6,016 nucleotides of DNA from assembly GCA_016789625.1 (NCBI GenBank), contig JAEUQS010000716.1, forward strand, positions 1 to 6,016. Direction: 5' to 3'. Positions 1 through 6,016 of this stretch are shown in pieces. Every line of letters begins with the position of its first letter. The first letter of the stretch is position 1. The DNA is from Acidobacteriota bacterium (GTDB lineage Bacteria > Acidobacteriota > Thermoanaerobaculia > UBA5066). The position numbers and the translations under genes are program-made. The notes under the pieces are model-generated. The model saw only the letters and a program-made list of their open reading frames with translations, did no database searches and was not told where the DNA came from.

Positions 1-664
1 GGGCCGTGATGGGCAGCCGGTCGACGAGCCTCGCGACCTTCTCCGTCACGCCCGCGAGCGTCGGCGCGTGCATGGGCCAGCCGAGCGGCAGCAGCCCCTG
101 CTTGAGCGCCTTGCCCGAGACGCGGGCCAGGAGCGCCTCCACGGCCTCCTTCTCCCCCGTGACGATGAACTGGGCGCCGGCGTTGGCCGTGCCGATGAAC
201 ACACCTTCGGTCAGCTCGGCCTCGAGCGCGGCGCGCGAGAGGCCGATCACGAAGCCCATGCCGCCCCTGATCCCCTCTTCCACCAGACACCGGTCCACCT
301 CGAGGAGCACCTCCAGCGCGACCTCGGCCGGGCAGCAGCCCGCGGCCACGAACGCGGCATAGGTGCCGAGGCTGTAGCCCGCGACGGCCGCCGGGCGGAG
401 ACCCTCGAGCGCGAGCGCTTCCAGCGCCGCGAGGGAGACGGCGAACACCCCGACCTGGGCCGGGAGGTCCTCGTGGATCGCCTCTTTCCGGCTGGCGTTC
501 TGGAAGAAGACGTCCTCGAACGGCACGCCCGAGCGTTTCCCGAGGTCGGCCACGATCGCGGCGCATTCGGGGAACGCCCGGTAGAGCGATTCGCCCATGC
601 CGGCCTTCTCCGAGAGCTGCCCGGGGAAGAGCGCGCCGAACCCGATAGCGGTTTCGCTCACCAT
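1..664 (-). CDS. ACP acyltransferase, FabD/malonyl-CoA:ACP transacylase-like (3' end cut by window edge)
   Basis: The visible N-terminal 221 residues read as an acyltransferase of the FabD/MCAT fold. Members move an acyl group, usually malonyl, from CoA to the phosphopantetheine arm of acyl carrier protein in the cytoplasm. Family landmarks are FPGQ at residues 13-16 (the Gln of the GQGSQ oxyanion motif, here followed by LSE), the nucleophile elbow GYSLG at 96-100 with Ser98, and PMHAP at 197-201 with His199 as the likely catalytic histidine. Two points are odd. The usual GHSLG has Tyr instead of His. The position of the malonyl-carboxylate-binding Arg (E. coli Arg117) aligns with Asp124, with an Arg next to it. 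A substrate other than malonyl-CoA, or a role outside housekeeping fatty-acid synthesis, is therefore possible. The start is ATG at 664-662, 4 bases after the glycosyltransferase stop; the next codon is GTG. A weak purine-rich GAAGAG lies upstream. Family membership is secure; substrate is inference. Confidence 0.88.
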   Translation of the reverse strand, partial: MVSETAIGFGALFPGQLSEKAGMGESLYRAFPECAAIVADLGKRSGVPFEDVFFQNASRKEAIHEDLPAQVGVFAVSLAALEALALEGLRPAAVAGYSLGTYAAFVAAGCCPAEVALEVLLEVDRCLVEEGIRGGMGFVIGLSRAALEAELTEGVFIGTANAGAQFIVTGEKEAVEALLARVSGKALKQGLLPLGWPMHAPTLAGVTEKVARLVDRLPITA

Positions 665-668
665 CCGA

Positions 669-1406
669 TTATGACTCTTCGGATCCCGTGGTCTTGAAGT
701 GCACGGAGGCCCACGAGGTCACCCAGGTGTCGCGGAACGGGCGGTAGTGGCGGCGCTCGGCGCCGTAGATGCTCTTCACCGGCACCGAGGCGAAGTGCCG
801 CACCCGCCGGCAGGCCTTGATGAGGATCTCGTTCTCGATCGCATAGCGGGTTGCCGTGAGATGGAGCGGGCGGAGCAGGCGCGTGGCGATGAGCCGGTAG
901 CCCGACTGGCCGTCTTCCACGGGAAGGCCCGTCATGCGGGAGAGCACCTTGTCGCCGATGGTGTTCGCCCAGTAGTTTTTGGCCGGCATCTCGTCGGGGT
1001 TCCGGAGGCGGGAGCCGATGATGAAGTCGGCCCCCCTGCGGGCGGCCGCGATGAGGCCGGGGAGGTCGTCCGGGTCGTGCTGGCCGTCGGCGTCGACGAA
1101 GGCGATGTGCGTCGCGGGGCCTTTCAGCAGGTCGTCGAGGCCCAGCCGCACCGCCGTGCCCTTGCCGCCGTTGCGAACGGCCCGCACCACGCGGGCTCCG
1201 GCGGCCCGGGCGACCTCGGCCGTGGCGTCGCGGGAGCCATCGTCCACCACCAGGACGTCCTCCACGTGGCGGAGGAGTCCCGCGGCCACCCTTCCGACCG
1301 TGTCTTCGCAGTCCAGGGCGGGGACGAGGGCCGAAATGCGGACGATATCTCGCGGTTCGTACGATTCCGGGGTTGACGGATCGCTCAACTTTGTGAAAAG
1401 TATCAC
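669..1406 (-). CDS. Glycosyltransferase family 2, dolichol-phosphate-mannose-synthase-like
   Basis: This 245-residue protein is a GT-A fold, family 2 glycosyltransferase. It resembles the polyprenyl/dolichol-phosphate mannosyltransferase group, which transfers a sugar from a nucleotide-sugar donor, often to a lipid carrier. Visible landmarks are an N-terminal strand ISALVPALDCEDTVG (24-38), VVDDGSRDAT (53-62) for nucleotide binding, the metal-binding DADGQHDP (105-112), the acceptor-region QSGYR (167-171), ENE (191-193) and a basic ERRHYRPFRDTW (217-228). No hydrophobic C-terminal segment is present, so it is soluble or peripheral. The assigned start is GTG at 1406-1404. It gives about 22 residues before the conserved fold and has no clear ribosome-binding site, so an internal start (TTG at codon 7, 1388-1386) is possible. 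It is the first gene of a two-gene minus-strand unit with the acyltransferase. Donor and acceptor cannot be read from the sequence. Confidence 0.9.
   Translation of the reverse strand: MILFTKLSDPSTPESYEPRDIVRISALVPALDCEDTVGRVAAGLLRHVEDVLVVDDGSRDATAEVARAAGARVVRAVRNGGKGTAVRLGLDDLLKGPATHIAFVDADGQHDPDDLPGLIAAARRGADFIIGSRLRNPDEMPAKNYWANTIGDKVLSRMTGLPVEDGQSGYRLIATRLLRPLHLTATRYAIENEILIKACRRVRHFASVPVKSIYGAERRHYRPFRDTWVTSWASVHFKTTGSEES
1373..1401 (+). promoter_or_regulatory. Possible sigma70-type promoter for the nuo operon
   Basis: TTGACG at 1373-1378 matches the -35 consensus at five of six positions. A 17-base spacer leads to AAAAGT (1396-1401), a poor -10 match (three of six). The surrounding stretch, about 1373-1412, is visibly more AT-rich than the flanking genes. 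It lies just upstream of nuoA and inside the 5' end of the divergent glycosyltransferase as annotated. A start about 7 bases after this -10 would give a transcript with almost no leader. This is a weak call based on the -35 box, spacing and composition. Confidence 0.25.
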
Positions 1407-1412
1407 GAGCTT

Positions 1413-1775
1413 ATGGGCACTCCGATCGCCTTCCTGCCGATCCTCGTCATGATCGTTCTGGCCATGGGACTCGGAGTGGTGATGCTGCTCCTGAACTTCC
1501 TGATCGGCCGTAAACAGCCATCCGCACGCAAGCTCTCACCCTACGAGAGCGGCATGCCCCTCCTCGACGAAAGCCGGAAGCGAATATCGGTGAAGTTCTT
1601 CATCGTGGCGATGATCTTCATCATCTTCGACGTCGAGGTGGCGTTCCTCTTCCCGTGGGCGACGGTGTTTCGAGAAGGCGGCATGCGCCTCTTCATCGAG
1701 ATGCTGATCTTCCTCGCCATCCTCTTCGCAGGCTACGCATACCTGTGGAAGAAGGGAGCCTTCGATTGGGAATGA
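1413..1775 (+). CDS. nuoA: NADH-quinone oxidoreductase subunit A
   Basis: NuoA (ND3 homologue) is a small membrane subunit of complex I, close to the quinone cavity and the start of the proton-pumping arm. The 120-residue length is normal. Three membrane helices are visible at about 5-31, 59-84 and 92-112. The loop carries YESG (44-47); Ser46 sits where mitochondrial ND3 and many proteobacterial homologues have Cys, and E. coli also has Ser. The hallmark helix with KFFIVAMIF then FDVEVAFLFPW (72-82) contains Asp73 and Glu75, equivalent to the conserved acidic pair in E. coli NuoA. ATG at 1413 is the first start codon after an in-frame TGA at 1374-1376, which fixes the N-terminus well. No good Shine-Dalgarno sequence precedes it. 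It heads the nuo block but is followed directly by nuoE instead of nuoB. Confidence 0.97.
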   Translation: MGTPIAFLPILVMIVLAMGLGVVMLLLNFLIGRKQPSARKLSPYESGMPLLDESRKRISVKFFIVAMIFIIFDVEVAFLFPWATVFREGGMRLFIEMLIFLAILFAGYAYLWKKGAFDWE

Positions 1776-1788
1776 ATAGAGCTCTTCT

Positions 1789-1796
1789 GGGGGGGG
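1789..1796 (+). repeat. Eight-G homopolymer in the nuoA-nuoE gap
   Basis: An uninterrupted run of eight G lies in the 28-base space between nuoA and nuoE and ends 7 bases before the nuoE ATG. It is at Shine-Dalgarno distance and is the only purine-rich element there, so it probably serves as the ribosome-binding site. Tracts of this length can vary by slippage and are also prone to sequencing error. Being non-coding, a length change would alter only the spacing. Confidence 0.6.
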
Positions 1797-1803
1797 ATCG
1801 CCC

Positions 1804-2361
1804 ATGAGTGGTGGCCCCAACCTTCCCTCAGCTCAGATCGCCGGCAACCCTCCCGTCGGCGAGCACGGGGCGCTTTCCTGCGGCAAGGCCCTGAAATTTT
1901 CACCGGAAGCCCGCAAGCGCGTCGATCACCTCCTGACGCGCTATCCCACGAAGCAGGCCGCGCTCCTCCCCACCCTCTGGGAAGCGCAGCGCGAATGGGG
2001 CTGGATCTCCCGCGAGGCCGTCGACCACGTGGCGGAAGTACTCGAGCTCGCCCCCGCGTTCGTGTGGGGCGTCGTGACCTTCTACACGATGTACAACCGG
2101 GCGCCCGTCGGCAAGCACCTGATCCAGTTCTGCACGTCCATCTCGTGTCACCTGGCCGACGCCGAGGGCGTGTACGCCGAGTGCCGGAAGCGCCTGGGCG
2201 ACCTGAAGCCCGGTGAGACCTCCAAGGACGGCAAGTTCACGGTCATCGAGGTGGAGTGCCTGGCGCAGTGCGACAAGGCCCCCGCGGTGATGGTGAACGA
2301 CGACGACTACGCCGTGATCACCAAGGACAACCTGGACTCGTTCCTCGGAGGGCTGAAGTGA
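1804..2361 (+). CDS. nuoE: NADH-quinone oxidoreductase subunit E (24 kDa-type, [2Fe-2S] N1a)
   Basis: NuoE is the thioredoxin-fold subunit of the NADH-input module; it carries the N1a [2Fe-2S] cluster next to the FMN of NuoF. The four ligands are visible as Cys110 and Cys115 (in CTSISC) and Cys152 and Cys156 (in ECLAQCDKAP). The N-terminal helical part includes the typical LLPTLWEAQREWGWIS (54-69) and the VWGVVTFYTMYN segment (87-98). At 185 residues it is close to the family size (E. coli 166, Thermus Nqo2 about 181), with a poorly conserved leader of about 30 residues. The ATG at 1804 is the only plausible start and follows a G-rich tract by 7 bases. HoxE-like hydrogenase subunits are related, but the flanking nuoA, nuoF, nuoG and nuoH make complex I the clear reading. 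Confidence 0.96.
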   Translation: MSGGPNLPSAQIAGNPPVGEHGALSCGKALKFSPEARKRVDHLLTRYPTKQAALLPTLWEAQREWGWISREAVDHVAEVLELAPAFVWGVVTFYTMYNRAPVGKHLIQFCTSISCHLADAEGVYAECRKRLGDLKPGETSKDGKFTVIEVECLAQCDKAPAVMVNDDDYAVITKDNLDSFLGGLK

Positions 2362-2368
2362 TCAAGAT

Positions 2369-2399
2369 TCCGGGAGCCCAAATCGAGCGACACCCCGGA
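2369..2399 (+). promoter_or_regulatory. Small inverted repeat overlapping the nuoF ribosome-binding site
   Basis: TCCGGG (2369-2374) and CCCGGA (2394-2399) can pair as a 6-bp GC-rich stem with a 19-base loop in the mRNA between nuoE and nuoF. The right arm covers the first three bases of the nuoF Shine-Dalgarno sequence. It has no U-tract, so it is not a classical terminator. A role in tuning nuoF translation is speculative, and such short repeats arise easily in GC-rich DNA. Confidence 0.3.
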
Positions 2400-2402
2400 G
2401 GA
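2397..2402 (+). promoter_or_regulatory. Shine-Dalgarno site of nuoF
   Basis: GGAGGA lies 5 bases before the GTG codon at 2408. This near-perfect match to the anti-Shine-Dalgarno complement supports the GTG as the true nuoF start. Confidence 0.8.
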
Positions 2403-2407
2403 ACAAA

Positions 2408-3793
<1,386 letters not shown>

Positions 3794-3795
3794 CG

Positions 3796-5469
3796 ATGTC
3801 GAAGACAGCGAAGGTCACGGTAGACGGCAGGTCCGTCGACGTTCCCGACAACTCGAACGCCCTCGAAGCCTGCCGGGCCGCGGGCGTCGAGGTGCCCCAC
3901 TTCTGCTATCACCCCGGCCTCTCCATCGTGGGCCAGTGCCGCATGTGCATGGTCGAGATCGAGGGGATGCCCAAGATCGCGGCCTCCTGCACCGTTCCCA
4001 TCAGGGACGGCATGGTCATCAAGACCGACACCGAGAAGGCCCACGCCGCCCGCAACTCCACCATGGAGTTCCTGCTCATCAACCACCCGCTGGACTGCCC
4101 CATCTGCGACCAGGCGGGCGAGTGCAAGCTGCAGGACAACGCCGTCACGGGCGGGCTGCCCGTGTCGAGAACGTCCGAGGCGCGGCGCCAGTACCCGGGC
4201 TACGAGCGGACCGACATCGGCAAGCACGTCATCGCCGACATGACGCGCTGCATCCAGTGCACGCGCTGCATCCGCTTCTGCGAGGAGATCACCGAGACCG
4301 GCGAGCTCTCGTTCATCGAGCGGGGCGGGCACACCATCGTGTGGACGCACGAGGGCCGGGCGCTCGACAACGAGCTCTCGGGCTGCGCCGCGGACGTCTG
4401 CCCCGTGGGCGCGCTCACCACCAAGGAGTTCCGGTTCCGGAAGCGGGCCTGGTGGCTCGACAAGACCCGCTCCGTGTGCACGGGCTGCGAGGTCGGCTGC
4501 AACATCGCCGTCGAGCACAAGGACCGCGTGGTGCACCGCTTCATCCCGCGCGTGAACGCCGACGTGAACGACTTCTGGATCTGCGACTTCGGCCGCTTCC
4601 GCTCCGAGGAACTGAACGAGCAGGAGCTGTTCCGCCCGGTCGTACGGGGCAAGGAGACGAGCTGGGGCGACGCGCAGGACGCGATCAAAGCCGCGGTGGA
4701 CGCGGCCCAGAAGGACGTCCTCGTGCTGGGTTCGGCCAAACTTTCCACCGAGACCAACTGGCTGGCCGCGCAGCTCTTCGGCAAGCACCTCGGCGCGAAC
4801 GTGGAGTTCGTCGTCGATCGCGGCGATCGCCACCGCGTGAAGAACAAGAAGGCTGACGGCAACGTCGCGGGCTGGCTGGAAGGCTACGAGGCCGCCCCCA
4901 ACTCCCGCGGCGCCGAAGCCGCGGGCGTCACTCGCGGCGGGGATACCGGCGCGCTCGCGGCCGTGCTCACGGGAACGCTCCTGCCCAAGGTCATCATCGT
5001 GCTCGACGCGGCGTTCTCGGCGAAGGCCGAGGATCCCGCCGTGATCGCCGCGCTCCGCAAGGCCGGCACGCTCATCGTCTGCTCGCGCCGCCGGAGCGCG
5101 CTCGCCGCCGCGGCCGACGTCCTCCTCCCGGTGGGCGGCGTCCACAACGACGAGGGCACGTTCGTGAACGTCCAGGGCCGGGTGCAGCGGTTCGACTGCG
5201 CCTACATCCCGCCGCCCATCGTGCGCACGCAGCTCGAGATCCTCACGCACCTCGGCAAGAAGTGGGGCCTCTTCGACACCCGCTGGACCGCCCGGAGCGT
5301 GTTCGAGGAGATGCGCGCCACCGTACCCGGCTACGCGGGTCTCGACTGGGATTCGCCCGCCCTCGTGGGCAGCGCGCCCTCGGCCTCGCCCGCCGCCCCG
5401 CACGACGTGCTCGAGGCGCCGGCGAAGGGCGGTCTGGGCCTTCCGGCGCTCCAGGAGGTGGGATCTTGA
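3796..5469 (+). CDS. nuoG: NADH-quinone oxidoreductase subunit G, short form ([2Fe-2S] N1b, [4Fe-4S] N4, N5, probable N7)
   Basis: NuoG carries the electron wire from NuoF towards the connecting subunits. Ligands are visible in order: N1b at Cys37, Cys48, Cys51 and Cys65; N5 at His97, Cys101, Cys104 and Cys110; N4 at Cys152, Cys155, Cys158 and Cys202; and a CxxCxxxCx27C motif at Cys228, Cys231, Cys235 and Cys263 that matches cluster N7 of E. coli and Thermus. At 557 residues it is much shorter than E. coli (about 908) or Thermus Nqo3 (about 783). The missing part is the middle of the molybdopterin-oxidoreductase-like region. The end of that region survives as LLPVGGVHNDEGTFVNVQGRVQ (443-464). 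The last 35 or so residues are Ala/Pro-rich and probably disordered. The frame is intact, so this looks like a natural short form. ATG starts 2 bases after the nuoF stop, with only a distant GGAAGG upstream, suggesting translational coupling. Confidence 0.96.
   Translation: MSKTAKVTVDGRSVDVPDNSNALEACRAAGVEVPHFCYHPGLSIVGQCRMCMVEIEGMPKIAASCTVPIRDGMVIKTDTEKAHAARNSTMEFLLINHPLDCPICDQAGECKLQDNAVTGGLPVSRTSEARRQYPGYERTDIGKHVIADMTRCIQCTRCIRFCEEITETGELSFIERGGHTIVWTHEGRALDNELSGCAADVCPVGALTTKEFRFRKRAWWLDKTRSVCTGCEVGCNIAVEHKDRVVHRFIPRVNADVNDFWICDFGRFRSEELNEQELFRPVVRGKETSWGDAQDAIKAAVDAAQKDVLVLGSAKLSTETNWLAAQLFGKHLGANVEFVVDRGDRHRVKNKKADGNVAGWLEGYEAAPNSRGAEAAGVTRGGDTGALAAVLTGTLLPKVIIVLDAAFSAKAEDPAVIAALRKAGTLIVCSRRRSALAAAADVLLPVGGVHNDEGTFVNVQGRVQRFDCAYIPPPIVRTQLEILTHLGKKWGLFDTRWTARSVFEEMRATVPGYAGLDWDSPALVGSAPSASPAAPHDVLEAPAKGGLGLPALQEVGS
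5453..5460 (+). promoter_or_regulatory. Strong Shine-Dalgarno site of nuoH, inside the end of nuoG
   Basis: AGGAGGTG is a perfect match to the 16S anti-Shine-Dalgarno complement, placed 5 bases before the TTG at 5466. It is encoded by the Gln-Glu-Val codons near the NuoG C-terminus. It decides the nuoH start. Confidence 0.85.
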
Positions 5470-6016
5470 GCCCCGAGTTCCTGCCCGCCCTCATCGAAGG
5501 CCTCGCCAAGATCGCGTTCGTCTGGGGCGTGATCCTCGCGGCCGTGCTCCCCAACCTCGTGTGGCTCGAGCGCCGGGTGGCGGCGTTCATCCAGGACCGG
5601 CCCGGCCCGAACCGCGTGGGCCCGTTCGGCCTCCTGCAGGCCGGCGCGGACGTGATCAAGTTCTTCATGAAGGAAGACGTCACGCCCACGTACGCGGACA
5701 AGGTGCTCTACACCATCGCCCCGTGGATCGCGCTCGTGCCGTCGCTCGTGACGTTCGCCGTCATCCCGTTCGGCTCCAGCATCCACGTCTTCGGCCGGGA
5801 CGTCTCGCTCGTGATCGCCGACGTGAACATCGGAATCCTCTACGTCCTCGCGTTCACGTCTCTGGGCGTCTACGGCATCGTCCTCGCGGGCTGGGCCTCG
5901 AACAACAAGTTCTCGCTCATGGGCGCGATCCGCTCGTCGGCGCAGATCATCAGCTACGAGCTCTCGATGGGCCTCGCCGCGGTGGGCGTCTTCATGGCGG
6001 CCGGCTCCCTGAACCT
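5466..6016 (+). CDS. nuoH: NADH-quinone oxidoreductase subunit H (3' end cut by window edge)
   Basis: NuoH (ND1 homologue) is the membrane subunit that forms much of the quinone-binding chamber and links the peripheral arm to the proton pumps. The first 183 residues are present. Membrane helices are visible at about 9-34, 82-102, 115-143 and 161-180. The signature cytoplasmic loop reads ERRVAAFIQDRPGPNRVGP (35-53), followed by LLQAGADVIKFFMKED (56-71). The later IRSSAQIISYELSMGL (155-170) includes Glu165, equivalent to the conserved Glu157 of E. coli NuoH. The start is TTG at 5466, overlapping the nuoG stop as TTGA. It is supported by an AGGAGGTG site 5 bases upstream and by correct placement of the first helix. 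The first in-frame ATG comes only at residue 68, inside the signature loop, so ATG-only gene callers would truncate or miss this gene. Confidence 0.95.
   Translation, partial: MSPEFLPALIEGLAKIAFVWGVILAAVLPNLVWLERRVAAFIQDRPGPNRVGPFGLLQAGADVIKFFMKEDVTPTYADKVLYTIAPWIALVPSLVTFAVIPFGSSIHVFGRDVSLVIADVNIGILYVLAFTSLGVYGIVLAGWASNNKFSLMGAIRSSAQIISYELSMGLAAVGVFMAAGSLN

Noticed and set aside
68..1376. Plus-strand open frames (68-697 and 699-1376) opposite the left block
   Set aside because: The minus strand encodes clear acyltransferase and glycosyltransferase motifs here; the plus-strand translations are low-complexity Arg/Glu/Gly/His-rich shadows.
1776..1803. Possible terminator or lost-gene remnant between nuoA and nuoE
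   Set aside because: The gap has only a short GAGCTC palindrome and the G-run, with no stem plus U-tract and no trace of nuoB-like sequence.
4822..4831. Palindrome GGCGATCGCC, containing the HIP1-like GCGATCGC
   Set aside because: It occurs within nuoG coding sequence. I noticed no other copy in the window, and such palindromes arise by chance in GC-rich DNA.

Overview
The window is GC-rich bacterial DNA, densely packed with genes and with almost no intergenic space. It carries two divergent gene blocks. The left block (minus strand, about 1-1406) encodes a family 2 glycosyltransferase, followed 4 bases later by an acyl-carrier-protein acyltransferase of the FabD/MCAT type that runs off the left edge. 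The right block (plus strand, about 1413-6016) is part of a respiratory complex I (NADH:quinone oxidoreductase) operon in the order nuoA, nuoE, nuoF, nuoG, nuoH, with nuoH cut by the right edge.

In the right block, NuoE, NuoF and NuoG form the peripheral NADH-dehydrogenase module: FMN plus the clusters N1a, N3, N1b, N5, N4 and apparently N7. NuoA and NuoH are membrane subunits at the quinone-site junction. All expected Fe-S ligands are visible in the translations. The connecting subunits NuoB, NuoC and NuoD, which normally lie between nuoA and nuoE, are absent here: only 28 bases separate nuoA from nuoE. They must be encoded elsewhere if the complex is complete. NuoG is unusually short (557 residues). 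It keeps the N7 cysteine motif but has lost most of the molybdopterin-oxidoreductase-like C-terminal part.

The two blocks start head to head, with only 6 bases between the GTG assigned to the glycosyltransferase and the ATG of nuoA, so any promoters must overlap coding sequence or the glycosyltransferase start is misplaced. Within the nuo block, joins are tight: 28, 46 and 2 bases, then a 4-base TTGA overlap. A very strong ribosome-binding site for nuoH is embedded in the end of nuoG.

The sequence suggests a respiring, high-GC bacterium that favours CTC for leucine, but I cannot assign a phylum from this alone. I saw no RNA genes, mobile elements, CRISPR arrays or convincing terminators, and no stretch longer than 300 bases lacks a gene. 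I see no wholly new system. The interest lies in the unusual operon composition, the short NuoG, and the divergent acyltransferase.
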